Below, one piece after another: positions 16,312-25,427 of a stretch of 64,000 nucleotides of DNA. The position numbers were made by a program, and so were the translations under genes. The notes beneath the pieces are model-generated. The model had not been told where the DNA came from. It searched no databases and saw only the letters and a program-made list of their open reading frames with translations. Each line of letters begins with the position of its first letter. Position 1 is the first letter of the stretch. Source of the stretch: Calditrichia bacterium (GTDB lineage: Bacteria; Calditrichota; Calditrichia; Calditrichales; Calditrichaceae); the NCBI GenBank assembly GCA_026983775.1, contig JALSTK010000051.1, positions 1 to 64,000 on the forward strand, in the 5' to 3' direction.

Positions 16312-17214
16312 TTAACTCAGGCCAAAAATTCGTTTAAATACATAACCCGCCATGCGCGGGTTTTCTTTTAAACGACGGGTGGAATAGGGATACCATTGTT
16401 CTCCGTAAGGTACATAGACCCGTAAGCGATGGCCGGCATCGATGATAATCTTCCGCAGTTGTTCATCCACGCCTAAAAGCATCTGGAATTCATATTCATC
16501 CTTTTTTAAACCGTATTTTTCAATCAACATCAACGCCTGCCAAACCAATTTCTCATCATGGGTGGCAATGCCGGTATAGCAACGGTTGGATAATAGTTTT
16601 TCCAGATTGTATTTATAGTTCTCATTAATAATCGCCATGTCTTTATAGGCGATTTCCCGGGCCTCTACATAAATTCCTTTACAGAGACGCAGGTTGGGTT
16701 TTTCCTTCAACAGTAAATTAATGTCCGCAGAAGTACGACGTAAATAGGCCTGAATGACCGTACCCACATGGTTTCCAAATTCTTGTTTGAGTTTCAAATA
16801 CATCTCGATAGTGGCTGAGGTAGTTGTATGATCTTCCATATCGATACGGACAAAATTATTGAATTTTTTTGCTTCCCGGACGATTCTTCTGATATTTTGG
16901 TAGCAATATTCCTGATCGATATTCAGTCCCATTTGGGTCGGTTTTACAGATAGATTGGCATCCAATTGATATTCATCAATGGCCCGCAAAATGTGCAGAT
17001 ATTCAACAACGGCTGCTTCCGCTTCTTCTTTGTTCATGCTTTCTTCACCTAAAAGGTCCATGGTGGCCATGGCGTGATGAGCATTTAATTCTTTTACGAC
17101 CGCTATGGCATCGTCCAGCTTGGGGCCGGCAATATAATGACGTGAAAAATAACCTACGACAGGTTTCGGAATTAAGGGTAAACTCCAGACAACCAGCTTA
17201 TCGAAAAAACTCAT
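16312..17214 (-). CDS. Proline dehydrogenase
   Basis: From the ATG with complement at 17212-17214, preceded by GGAGAAGGAGA, the product is 300 residues and matches monofunctional PutA/FadM enzymes. It oxidises L-proline to pyrroline-5-carboxylate with FAD, donating electrons to the membrane. Visible motifs are S-V-K-P-T-Q-M-G, F-V-R-I-D-M-E-D, R-L-C-K-G-I-Y and the C-terminal R-R-L-K-E-N-P substrate loop. No pyrroline-5-carboxylate dehydrogenase gene is adjacent. The terminator for the opposite gene lies inside its 3' end (16344-16362). Confidence 0.93.
   Translation of the reverse strand: MSFFDKLVVWSLPLIPKPVVGYFSRHYIAGPKLDDAIAVVKELNAHHAMATMDLLGEESMNKEEAEAAVVEYLHILRAIDEYQLDANLSVKPTQMGLNIDQEYCYQNIRRIVREAKKFNNFVRIDMEDHTTTSATIEMYLKLKQEFGNHVGTVIQAYLRRTSADINLLLKEKPNLRLCKGIYVEAREIAYKDMAIINENYKYNLEKLLSNRCYTGIATHDEKLVWQALMLIEKYGLKKDEYEFQMLLGVDEQLRKIIIDAGHRLRVYVPYGEQWYPYSTRRLKENPRMAGYVFKRIFGLS
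16344..16370 (+). terminator. Rho-independent terminator for the nitronate monooxygenase gene
   Basis: AACCCGC (16344-16350) pairs perfectly with GCGGGTT (16356-16362) around a 5-nt loop, followed by TTCTTTTA. It sits inside the coding 3' end of the convergent proline dehydrogenase gene, 36 bp after the monooxygenase stop. Confidence 0.7.
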
Positions 17215-17432
17215 AGTCTCCTTCTCCCGCAATAAATTCCATTTTAGATTCGAGCTCACAAACTCCGGACTATATATTGTACTAAATTTAACAAGGGAAA
17301 CAGTCAGAAACAATAAGATTATTAGAATAGTATCTCAAAATTCATTTTTTAAATTTTATCATTTGAAAAAAAACAAAGATCGATTATATTAGACCCGTTA
17401 TTCTTGTTTTACTAAAAAATAAGGAGAATTTT

Positions 17433-18473
17433 ATGCGACGTTTTTTTATGGGTTTTATTATGATGGGATTGCTGCTCAGCTTCGCATCGGCCGGAGTGAT
17501 TAAAACGAGCAAAACTTCGGTAGCCTTTAAAGGATTTGGAAAGATCATTACTCATTCTACCACCAGGTTACAGGGAATGAAGCAATATGAAGAAAAGAAC
17601 ACCAGCTTTGAAGGCCAGGGATTGATGGGCGCCGTGACCGGGAGATTTATGAATACGGGCAAAGAAGGCGAAATTACCGCTCTGGATGAACTAAAGATCT
17701 ACCGCATCAACTTCAAGAAAAAACAGTATACGGTCTCTCCCATTGAAAAGCTTAATTACGAAAAACCCGCCTCTTCAGCCAAAGAAGAACAGGAAACAGA
17801 AAACGAGCCTGCGGAGAAAAGTAATATCAGGATTATACGCAGAGTTTTCAAAGTAACCGATAGCGGCCAGGATCAGATGATCAACCAGTTTAAGAGCCAT
17901 AAATATACGATTCTCTGGGTGACCCAGTGGAAAAACATGGAAACCGGAGAAACGGGAACGGATAGTTTATTTACAGTGGTTTGGACGACAAAACCTTCGG
18001 CGGACCTGCAAAAAGCACAGGAAGAAGAGCTGCAGTTCGGCAAAGCTTATATGAAAAAAGTCGGACTGGATTTAAGCGAATCACAATCGGATATTCTGGG
18101 TCTCCGCTGGCTGGCTCAGTTCCAGCAGATGAACCGTCAGGAAAACACACCGGAAAAAGTGGAAGCGTCGCAGATGGCCGGCGAGCTGAAAAAGATCAAG
18201 GGGTTCCCTGTTCTGGTTGACGGTAGTTACTATGCCATTCGTCCTCATAAGAAAAAGGTGGAAGAGGAAGAAAAAACGGATATATCCGATTTAAAAAGTA
18301 TGTTCGGCGGATTTATGAAAAAAGCCATAAAGAAAAGAATGAAAAAGGATAATGAAAAGATTGAGGATAAGGCGGCTTTCACCTATCATACGGAGTTGAT
18401 CAGTGTAAAAATTGCCAATTTATCCGGGGATGATTTCGCCGTACCCGACGGCTTTGAGCGGGTAGATAAATAA
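17433..18473 (+). CDS. Exported protein of unknown function
   Basis: This 346-residue protein begins with a signal peptide (hydrophobic 5-19, A-S-A-G cleavage region near 20). The mature part is rich in charged residues and lacks a recognised domain. Its first third (about 20-110) could be a beta-rich DUF4412-like domain; that is only a loose resemblance. A Lys/Glu-rich segment is near 105-130, and another K/E block is near 275-300. AAGGAG lies 8 nt before the ATG. It is monocistronic: it faces away from the proline dehydrogenase gene and ends in a strong terminator. It is probably periplasmic. Confidence 0.6.
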   Translation: MRRFFMGFIMMGLLLSFASAGVIKTSKTSVAFKGFGKIITHSTTRLQGMKQYEEKNTSFEGQGLMGAVTGRFMNTGKEGEITALDELKIYRINFKKKQYTVSPIEKLNYEKPASSAKEEQETENEPAEKSNIRIIRRVFKVTDSGQDQMINQFKSHKYTILWVTQWKNMETGETGTDSLFTVVWTTKPSADLQKAQEEELQFGKAYMKKVGLDLSESQSDILGLRWLAQFQQMNRQENTPEKVEASQMAGELKKIKGFPVLVDGSYYAIRPHKKKVEEEEKTDISDLKSMFGGFMKKAIKKRMKKDNEKIEDKAAFTYHTELISVKIANLSGDDFAVPDGFERVDK

Positions 18474-18474
18474 C

Positions 18475-19551
18475 TTAAAAGGCAGGCTTCCGGCCTGCTT
18501 TTTTTCTTTGAAAAACCCGAAATTCGGGGATGAAACTGCCCAGGCCCTGATTGCAGTTGCGGCACATTTCGATTTGTTTGCGGTTCGAGGCAAGTTGCTG
18601 GCGGAAATGTTCAAATTTCGTTCCGCGCCACAGGGTTTGAAAAGATTCGGTTTCTACAATATTTCCCATCTCATATTGACCGTTTTTATCAAAACAGCAA
18701 GGAACCATAGAACCGTCCCAGTTGATCAGGGTCGATAGCCAGGGGCGCGGACACGATTTTTTATTATTGTTTTTGACTTCATAGTGCCGACCGTCGAATT
18801 TGTAGCGCCGGAATTTGTCATTTACAGGCAGCCAGATTTTAGCCTCTTCCAGAGAACGCACTTCTATATTCTTTATGAGCAAGCGATCCACTCCCAATTC
18901 CTCGGCCAGCTTTCGGACTGTGGGAAGTTGATGTTCATTTTGCTTCATGACTAAGAATTGCAGGGCGATCAGCGGCGTCTTCTTTTTGCGTTGTTTTCTG
19001 ATTTGCATAAAACGCCGGGTTCCTTCAATGACTTTGTGAATATCACCGCGTACCCGGTACTGTTCATATACATCCTGAGTGGTGCCGTCCAGGGAAACGA
19101 TCATGGAATCCAGGCCGGAATCAATCGTGGCCCAAATCGTTTCTTCCGTAAAATAATGGCCGTTGGTACTGGTCGTACAATAGATATTATATTTTTTTGC
19201 CAGCTGCACCATTTTCAGAAAGTCCGAATTCAGATAAGGTTCGCCCTGATGATAAAGAAGCAGGAAAAAAATGTCCTTACCCATTTTGTCCAGGATGGTT
19301 TGAAAAACTTCGAGACTCATATTTCCCCGTTGACGGGTCATTTCCCCGTTACCGGTCGTACAAAGGGGGCAGCGTAAATTGCAGGTATTGGTGGGCTCGA
19401 CGGTTAAAATAGTTGGTCGTCCCCAAAGAATATTCTTTTGCAGAAGGGCGGAAAGTAAAAACGAGCTGCCGGTTTTAAACAAATTCAGAATTCGCCGGCC
19501 GTTTAATGATTTTAATAAATGGGGTATATATAATTCATTATCCGGCATCAT
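18475..19551 (-). CDS. Radical SAM/SPASM domain protein
   Basis: This 358-residue protein has the radical SAM cluster motif C-N-L-R-C-P-L-C near residue 58. The H-Q-G-E-P glycine-rich motif region is near 100 and a C-terminal SPASM domain contains C-P-R-P, P-C-C-F-D and C-R-N-C cysteines that bind extra Fe-S clusters. Such enzymes modify peptides or proteins, or act on sugars and tRNA. No precursor peptide is visible nearby. An N-terminal 40-residue segment precedes the barrel. It stands divergent from the glycosyltransferase gene, so a role in glycan or lipid modification is possible but unproven. Confidence 0.88.
   Translation of the reverse strand: MMPDNELYIPHLLKSLNGRRILNLFKTGSSFLLSALLQKNILWGRPTILTVEPTNTCNLRCPLCTTGNGEMTRQRGNMSLEVFQTILDKMGKDIFFLLLYHQGEPYLNSDFLKMVQLAKKYNIYCTTSTNGHYFTEETIWATIDSGLDSMIVSLDGTTQDVYEQYRVRGDIHKVIEGTRRFMQIRKQRKKKTPLIALQFLVMKQNEHQLPTVRKLAEELGVDRLLIKNIEVRSLEEAKIWLPVNDKFRRYKFDGRHYEVKNNNKKSCPRPWLSTLINWDGSMVPCCFDKNGQYEMGNIVETESFQTLWRGTKFEHFRQQLASNRKQIEMCRNCNQGLGSFIPEFRVFQRKKAGRKPAF
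18482..18505 (+). terminator. Rho-independent terminator after the exported protein gene
   Basis: GCAGGC (18482-18487) pairs with GCCTGC (18493-18498) around TTCCG, followed by seven T. It begins 9 bp after the stop codon and lies within the last codons of the convergent radical SAM gene. Its opposite strand has a weaker T-run and could act weakly the other way. Confidence 0.85.
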
Positions 19552-19725
19552 AGTTCCAGGCTACCCTTACTGTTACAATCATGAATCTCTTAACAAGCCC
19601 GCAAATTAAAGGAAAACCGGCATAGATGCAAAAGAGTTAAATGGATTCCGGCGGAAATTTAATTGAATTTATTTTCTACATTTACGAACTTGAAATGAAA
19701 AACATGATTCAGGAGCAGGAACATA

Positions 19726-20823
19726 ATGAGTTGGTTATTGTGGGTTTTTATTCTCTTCAGTGTATTTTATATAGGTGTCGTGCTCCTGGTAATCTACGCC
19801 CTGAACCATTTGGAACGGAATATTCCATCTAAAAATACACCTTTTATTTCAATTGTCATTGCTGCCCGAAACGAAGAAACCCGCCTGGGGCCTTTGCTAT
19901 CTTCTTTACAGCAACTTAGTTATCCTGCGGATCGATTCGAAGTTATTTTTGTAGATGATCATTCTTCCGATCAGACGGTACGGCTGTTGATGAAGGAGGC
20001 TGCAACCCGGAAAAACTGGAGTGTGCTTCGCATTGAACAAGATAGTGATAAATACCATGCCAAAAAAATGGCTCTGGCCAAGGGAGTGGATCATGCCAGA
20101 GGGCGGATCATTTTTGTGACGGATGCCGATTGCCGGGTTCCCCGGGACTGGTTGCAAACCATGGTTTCCTATTTTGATGAAAAAACCGACATGGTTCTGG
20201 GATACTCCCCTTTAGAAGACAGGAGCGGATTTCTGGACAAATGGTTAAAATTCGATAATCTTTTTTCTGCTATTACCGTGGCGGCTCCCGTGCAATTGGG
20301 TTTTCCGATCAGCAGTGTCGGCCGCAACATGGCTTTTCTAAAATCGGCTTATGAACGGGTGGGCGGCTATCGGGCTTTAACCGGGTTCCGTAGCGGGGAC
20401 GATATTCATTTAACAGAACGCATGCGCGATCTGAGTCCCGGCGAAATCAGGTATTGTGCACATCCGGATAGTTTTGTATATACGCAACCCCCGGATACAG
20501 GCCGGGAGATTTTTTATCAGCAATTACGCAAGAACAGTAAAATTTTGGATAAGAGTCGGCGATCTGCGGCCTTTTCGATTGTTCTTTTTTTGGCCTATGC
20601 TCTGTTTTTTACATTACCTCTTTTTAACAGTTCCTGGCTAACCGTCTGGGCAGTCGTTTTAGCGGGAAAGTATCTTTTGGAGTATGTCGCACTCCATAAA
20701 AGCTGTAAAATTTTCAGGAATAAAGAGCTTATTCCCTATCTGCCGCTCATGATGTTACTTTATCCTTTTTATGTAATGATTCTGGGTTTTATCGGCTACC
20801 TTCATCTTTATGAATGGAAATAA
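19726..20823 (+). CDS. Glycosyltransferase family 2, membrane-anchored
   Basis: This 365-residue protein has one N-terminal transmembrane helix (3-24) and two or three at the C-terminus (about 280-355). Between them is a GT-A domain: I-A-A-R-N-E-E nucleotide-sugar entry, V-D-D-H-S-S-D, the T-D-A-D-C metal site and a Q-L-R-K-N acceptor-side motif like the Q-x-x-R-W of processive enzymes. It would transfer sugars to a lipid or polysaccharide at the inner membrane. It overlaps or abuts the next membrane-protein gene, suggesting an operon for glycolipid assembly. The sugar donor is not evident. Confidence 0.9.
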   Translation: MSWLLWVFILFSVFYIGVVLLVIYALNHLERNIPSKNTPFISIVIAARNEETRLGPLLSSLQQLSYPADRFEVIFVDDHSSDQTVRLLMKEAATRKNWSVLRIEQDSDKYHAKKMALAKGVDHARGRIIFVTDADCRVPRDWLQTMVSYFDEKTDMVLGYSPLEDRSGFLDKWLKFDNLFSAITVAAPVQLGFPISSVGRNMAFLKSAYERVGGYRALTGFRSGDDIHLTERMRDLSPGEIRYCAHPDSFVYTQPPDTGREIFYQQLRKNSKILDKSRRSAAFSIVLFLAYALFFTLPLFNSSWLTVWAVVLAGKYLLEYVALHKSCKIFRNKELIPYLPLMMLLYPFYVMILGFIGYLHLYEWK

Positions 20824-20834
20824 CAGGAAAACGG

Positions 20835-21782
20835 ATGAAAACACGGCTTCGTGAACAATTACTTTTCGTTGCTAAATATATAGTGGGCCTTTCTCTGTTT
20901 CTATGGATCCTGCAGCGGGTAAATATCCAAAAAATATTTGAGACTCTCAGTTCTTTTTCCTTCCCGGCCCTGCTGGCCGTCATTTTCATTTCGGTGGTAA
21001 ATCTGGCTATTCAATATCGAAGATGGCGATTCCTGATTCACAGTCATTCCGCCCATCAGGGGATTAAAGAGTTACTGCCCGCATTTTTGGCCGGTTTTAC
21101 TTTCCGCTTAATCATACCGGGCGGTCATGCAGAGATTACAAAAATTTTCATGCTCCGGGGTAAAAAGAGTGCTCAGGTAATGGCTTTTGGCATAGAAAAG
21201 TATTTCGAAGCTTATTTAAAAGTAATGCTGATTCTGTTTGTTCTTCCCCTGGTTTATAAGAAGGCGCGCATAGAGCTGTTACTTCTAGCTGTCTTTTTAT
21301 TTGTATTGAGTCTGTTCCTGCCCAGATTGCTGAATTTGTCTTATTTAAACCGCTTCAGGGAAAAGAAGGTGGTCTATTCCATGTTGTTGATCAAAACCGC
21401 GTTATTTTTTGTCGCCATATTAATTTGTATAACCTTTCAATACTATATTTTGTTGAATGAAGTAGCGGCAGTGAATATGCTGATTTCAGGGCTGACCGTA
21501 ATTTTTATATTGGGGGCCGGACTCATTCCTATTTCGGTCTCCGGACTCGGCGTGCGGGAAGGATTGGCAGCCTGGATTTTGAGCCAGTACCATTTTCCGG
21601 CCGCCGCTGCCGTGGGGATCTCTTTTTTCATATTTTTATTGAATGTTATTATCCCCGCCTTGCTGGGCGTTTATTTCATTTTTCGTAAACGTCGGGAGCT
21701 GAAAAATGCCGGCCGGACCATTAAGCAAGCGACCCGCGATGTGATTTCTCATTATCGTTCCAGAGAAAGAACCGAAGATTGA
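20835..21782 (+). CDS. LPG-synthase transmembrane-domain (UPF0104) protein
   Basis: I prefer the ATG at 20835, which has an AGGA 7 nt upstream. An ATG at 20814 would overlap the glycosyltransferase by 10 bp. The roughly 315-residue product has about eight hydrophobic helices. It carries the family motifs P-G-G-H-A-E at about 105 and S-V-S-G-L-G-V-R-E-G near 240. The family includes flippase-like parts of MprF and AglD-type proteins, and is often paired with glycosyltransferases. A flippase role for the glycolipid made by the upstream enzyme is my inference. Confidence 0.85.
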   Translation: MKTRLREQLLFVAKYIVGLSLFLWILQRVNIQKIFETLSSFSFPALLAVIFISVVNLAIQYRRWRFLIHSHSAHQGIKELLPAFLAGFTFRLIIPGGHAEITKIFMLRGKKSAQVMAFGIEKYFEAYLKVMLILFVLPLVYKKARIELLLLAVFLFVLSLFLPRLLNLSYLNRFREKKVVYSMLLIKTALFFVAILICITFQYYILLNEVAAVNMLISGLTVIFILGAGLIPISVSGLGVREGLAAWILSQYHFPAAAAVGISFFIFLLNVIIPALLGVYFIFRKRRELKNAGRTIKQATRDVISHYRSRERTED

Positions 21783-21965
21783 AACGGGTATAGGCGCAAT
21801 TTGTATCAGTAAAAAAAACCGGTTAAACCGGGAAGTATATTTCGGATCGGCAAAATATTTTATATTTTTACTTGTTTTTGAGAAAATTTTATTTATTTTT
21901 GATTGTCTTCTTTTCTTATTTTAAATTTCTAAACTTTTACCAGCCAACTTTTAGGAGGAGGGAGT

Positions 21966-22397
21966 ATGAGCAGAGGATCAGTCAATAAGGTTATTCTCAT
22001 TGGGCGTTTAGGGAAGGATCCCGATATGCGGTATGCGCCTAGTGGCACAGCCATCGCTAATTTCTCGCTGGCGACCAATCACAGTACGAAGGATGCCGAC
22101 GGTAACTGGACAGACCAGACCGAATGGCACAGTATACGCACTTTTGGTCGTCAGGCGGAATTTGCCGGTGAGTATTTGAAAAAAGGTCGTCAGGTCTATG
22201 TGGAGGGTCGATTGCAGACCAGTAGCTGGGAAGATCAGAACGGCCAGAAAAAATACCGTACGGATGTCATTGCCAATGACATTCAGTTACTGGGCTCAAA
22301 ATCGGAAGCAGGAACCGCCGCGCCTCCGGCTGAAAGTGTTTCCGAGCCCGAAGCTCCTACCGATGAACCTATGGAACCGGATGACCTCCCCTTTTAA
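21966..22397 (+). CDS. ssb: Single-stranded DNA-binding protein
   Basis: This 143-residue protein has an OB-fold (1-105) with V-I-L-I-G-R-L-G-x-D-P and T-E-W-H motifs. A short acidic tail ends in D-D-L-P-F, the peptide that recruits DNA-repair partners. AGGAGGAGGG lies just before the ATG, a strong ribosome-binding site. It leads a run of nucleoside-salvage genes, from which it is separated by a hairpin at 22404-22422, so expression of the two parts may differ. Confidence 0.96.
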   Translation: MSRGSVNKVILIGRLGKDPDMRYAPSGTAIANFSLATNHSTKDADGNWTDQTEWHSIRTFGRQAEFAGEYLKKGRQVYVEGRLQTSSWEDQNGQKKYRTDVIANDIQLLGSKSEAGTAAPPAESVSEPEAPTDEPMEPDDLPF

Positions 22398-22403
22398 TCT
22401 TTT

Positions 22404-22422
22404 ATGGCACAGGAGGTGCCAT
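22404..22422 (+). promoter_or_regulatory. Hairpin between ssb and cdd
   Basis: ATGGCAC (22404-22410) pairs perfectly with GTGCCAT (22416-22422) around AGGAG. The tail (TTTCCCTT) is a poor U-tract, so it may be an attenuator or RNA-stability element and not a full terminator. Confidence 0.5.
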
Positions 22423-22466
22423 TTCCCTTGGTTCTAGTCATAAAAAGTAATAAATTCAGGATTAGT

Positions 22467-22865
22467 ATGACCGATTATAATAAAGATCAGTTGATTTCGG
22501 AAGCGAAAGAAGCACGCAAATTTGCGCAGGCCAAGTACTCTCACTTTCCGGTCGGTGCGGCCCTCCTTTCTGCTGACGGACAAATTTTTACCGGCTGTAA
22601 TGTGGAGAGCAGTTCTTACAGCCTGACCATTTGCGCCGAGCGTGTCGCTTTAACCAAAGCTCTCTCCGAAGGCAGTACCCAATTCAAAGCCATTGCGATC
22701 TCTGCCCGTGATGGCCAGTATTGTCCTCCATGTGGGGCCTGCCGACAATTGTTATACGACTACGCTCCGGATCTGGAAGTTATTTTAAGTAATGGCACGC
22801 AAAGTAAAACGTACCTTTTGAAAGATCTTTTACCCCATGCATTTGAAGATTCACAACTTGGATAG
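22467..22865 (+). CDS. cdd: Cytidine deaminase
   Basis: The 132-residue reading from the ATG at 22467 matches the short homotetrameric class. A reading from 22404 would add 21 residues translated from the hairpin. It has G-C-N-V-E-S-S-S-Y, the C-A-E-R catalytic Glu/zinc motif, and the zinc ligand pair in C-P-P-C-G-A-C-R-Q. It deaminates cytidine and deoxycytidine to uridine forms. It is followed 3 bp later by udk. Confidence 0.94.
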   Translation: MTDYNKDQLISEAKEARKFAQAKYSHFPVGAALLSADGQIFTGCNVESSSYSLTICAERVALTKALSEGSTQFKAIAISARDGQYCPPCGACRQLLYDYAPDLEVILSNGTQSKTYLLKDLLPHAFEDSQLG

Positions 22866-22868
22866 AAT

Positions 22869-23501
22869 ATGAAAAAAGGAATTCTTATCGGGATTGCCGG
22901 TGCTTCCGGTTCCGGGAAAACTTTAGTGGCCAATAATATTATCCAGGCTCTCGGCTCGGAAAAAGTGGTTATGATGCAGGAAGATTCTTATTATAAGGAT
23001 CTATCCGATATTCCCTTCGATGAACGGACAGGGAAAAATTTCGATCACCCGGATGCATTCGATCACGAACTATTGGCAGACCATATGGAAAAATTATTGG
23101 CCGGCCAATCCATTTCCCATCCTATCTATGATTACAAAACTCACAGCCGAATGAAAGAAACGCGAACCGTAGGCCCCCACACCATTATTTTGCTTGAAGG
23201 CATTTTGGTCTTAAATGAGCCGCGGTTAAGGGAGTTAATGGACATCCGTGTTTTCGTGGATACGGCCCCGGATATTTGTTTTATTCGCCGTTTGAAAAGG
23301 GATATCGAAGAAAGGGGGCGCAGCGTGGATTCCATTATTCATCAGTATACCGAGACCGTGCGTCCCATGTATTTTCAATTTATCGAACCCTCCAAACGGT
23401 ATGCGGATATCATTATTCCCCGTGGCGGCAAAAATATGGTTGCCATTGACCTGCTGTCCACAAAAATTTCCTCTCTGTTGAAAAAGCAGGATTCAAAGTA
23501 G
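22869..23501 (+). CDS. udk: Uridine kinase
   Basis: This 210-residue enzyme phosphorylates uridine and cytidine with ATP or GTP. It has the P-loop G-A-S-G-S-G-K-T (11-18), D-S-Y-Y-K-D substrate loop, H-P-D-A-F-D and Y-D-Y-K-T-H, with the lid [11 protein letters not shown]. It sits 3 bp after cdd and 16 bp before the tdk start used here. Confidence 0.95.
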   Translation: MKKGILIGIAGASGSGKTLVANNIIQALGSEKVVMMQEDSYYKDLSDIPFDERTGKNFDHPDAFDHELLADHMEKLLAGQSISHPIYDYKTHSRMKETRTVGPHTIILLEGILVLNEPRLRELMDIRVFVDTAPDICFIRRLKRDIEERGRSVDSIIHQYTETVRPMYFQFIEPSKRYADIIIPRGGKNMVAIDLLSTKISSLLKKQDSK

Positions 23502-23517
23502 AAAGGTGATGCTATCG

Positions 23518-24105
23518 ATGTTGAATATTGTTAAACAACATACCGGCTGGATCGAGGTGATCTGCGGCAGTATGTTCAGCGGTAAAACGGAAGAGCTCAT
23601 CCGGCGTTTGCGTAGAGCGGTCATCGCCCGTCAGAAAGTTGAAATTTTCAAACCTAAAATAGATAATCGATATAGCACCACCGAGATCGTATCTCATGAT
23701 AGACAAAAAATCAAATCGCGACCGATCGAGAAACCCCGGGAAATATTGCAATATGCCCTGGAAGCACAGGTTGTGGGCATCGATGAAGCTCAGTTTTTTG
23801 ACGATTCACTGATTCAGGTATGTCAGACTTTGGCAAATATGGGGAAGCGGGTCATTGTTGCCGGTTTGGATCAGGATTACCGTGGTAAACCATTCGATCC
23901 CATTCCCCGCTTACTGGCTATTGCCGAGTATATTACCAAAACGCATGCGATTTGTGCTATTTGCGGGAATCCGGCCAATCACACCCAGCGATTGACCCCG
24001 GATAAAGATACGGTTATCGTGGGTGCCGGAGATATCTATGAAGCGAGGTGTAGAAATTGTTTCGAACCGCCCAAAGAAGATGAAGAGGAGACAACTAAAG
24101 AATGA
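23518..24105 (+). CDS. tdk: Thymidine kinase, type II
   Basis: I choose the ATG at 23518, 11 nt after an AAAGG. GTG at 23506 and ATG at 23509 are alternatives that overlap that element. The 195-residue enzyme has P-loop [14 protein letters not shown] Walker B and four zinc Cys (C-A-I-C-G and C-R-N-C). It phosphorylates thymidine and deoxyuridine. A Glu/Asp-rich tail ends the protein. It overlaps the transporter gene by 4 bp. Confidence 0.95.
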   Translation: MLNIVKQHTGWIEVICGSMFSGKTEELIRRLRRAVIARQKVEIFKPKIDNRYSTTEIVSHDRQKIKSRPIEKPREILQYALEAQVVGIDEAQFFDDSLIQVCQTLANMGKRVIVAGLDQDYRGKPFDPIPRLLAIAEYITKTHAICAICGNPANHTQRLTPDKDTVIVGAGDIYEARCRNCFEPPKEDEEETTKE

Positions 24106-25415
24106 AAGATATTGCTTTCGGAGTATTCGGTCTGTTTGTATTGATTGCCATTGCTTTTCTTTTTTCCAATAATAAAAGAAAGATTCGCTGGGATCAGGTA
24201 GGAATAGGAATCGGGTTACAGTTGGTATTTGCTATTTTTGTTCTATTGACTCCCTGGGGGGCTACCTTCTTCGATTGGATTGCCAGTTTTTTTGTAAAAA
24301 TCATTTCTTTTACGTTTGACGGGGCTAAATTTGTGTTTGGCGCTCTGGCCGATCAGACCCTGTTCGCTAAAGCGTTCCCTAAAAATCTGCAGGCTTCTGC
24401 CGGTTTCATCTTTGCCTTTCAGGTTTTACCTACGATTATCTTCTTTTCTTCACTGATGTCGGTTCTCTACCATCTGGGTATTATGCAGAAAATTGTTCAG
24501 GGTATGGCCTGGGTTATGGCCAAAGCCATGAAAGTCAGCGGAGCGGAATCCATTTCTGTGGCGGCGAATGTCTTTATCGGTCAGACGGAAGCTCCTCTGG
24601 TCGTCCGGCCTTATGTTGAACCCATGACTAAATCCGAGTTGCTTACTTTAATGATTGGAGGTATGGCCACGATTGCCGGTGGTGTGCTGGCCGCTTATGT
24701 GGGGTTGCTGGGGGGAACCGATCCGGCGCAACAATTATTTTATGCCAAACATTTACTCTCGGCCAGTATTATGGCTGCACCGGCTACTATCGTGATTGCT
24801 AAAATTCTGGTACCCGAAACCGAACAATCCATCACTATGGGTAAGGTAAAAGTGGAAGTGGAAAAGACGGCTTCCAATGTAATCGAAGCCGCTGCCACCG
24901 GTGCAGCCGATGGGTTGAAACTGGCGCTGAATGTTGCCGCCATGTTGCTGGCCTTTATTGCTCTGATAGCCATGTCCAACTGGATCATTACCGGAGTGGC
25001 AACCGACTGGCTGGGCATTACTTCCAACGGGCAGCCGATTACGTTGGAGATGCTCTTGGGATGGATGCTGAGTCCCATTGCCTGGGTAATTGGCGTGCCC
25101 TGGCATGATGCAATAACAGTCGGTTCACTGATCGGCCAGAAAGTCGTTTTGAATGAATTTATTGCCTATTTAAAATTATCCGAGATAATTCCCCTGCATA
25201 TTATCGGAGAAAAAGCCATCATTATTTCCACCTATGCCTTATGCGGATTCGCTAATTTTTCATCCATTGCTATCCAGATCGGCGGTATCGGGGGTATTGC
25301 TCCTTCGCGGCGCAGTGATCTGGCCAAATTCGGTTTGAAGGCCGTGCTGGGAGGCTCTCTGGCCACCTTTATGACGGCAACCATAGCCGGTGTATTAATC
25401 TCTCTGATTCATTAA
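24102..25415 (+). CDS. nupC: Concentrative nucleoside transporter (CNT/NupC family)
   Basis: This 437-residue membrane protein fits the CNT fold. The motifs F-I-G-Q-T-E-A-P and the G-x-G-x-x-P-x-R-R near the C-terminus are those of the nucleoside- and sodium/proton-binding regions. It imports nucleosides that cdd, udk, tdk and purine nucleoside phosphorylase then process. Overlap with tdk (ATGA) shows a shared transcript. Confidence 0.92.
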   Translation: MKDIAFGVFGLFVLIAIAFLFSNNKRKIRWDQVGIGIGLQLVFAIFVLLTPWGATFFDWIASFFVKIISFTFDGAKFVFGALADQTLFAKAFPKNLQASAGFIFAFQVLPTIIFFSSLMSVLYHLGIMQKIVQGMAWVMAKAMKVSGAESISVAANVFIGQTEAPLVVRPYVEPMTKSELLTLMIGGMATIAGGVLAAYVGLLGGTDPAQQLFYAKHLLSASIMAAPATIVIAKILVPETEQSITMGKVKVEVEKTASNVIEAAATGAADGLKLALNVAAMLLAFIALIAMSNWIITGVATDWLGITSNGQPITLEMLLGWMLSPIAWVIGVPWHDAITVGSLIGQKVVLNEFIAYLKLSEIIPLHIIGEKAIIISTYALCGFANFSSIAIQIGGIGGIAPSRRSDLAKFGLKAVLGGSLATFMTATIAGVLISLIH

Positions 25416-25427
25416 AAAGGAATACGG

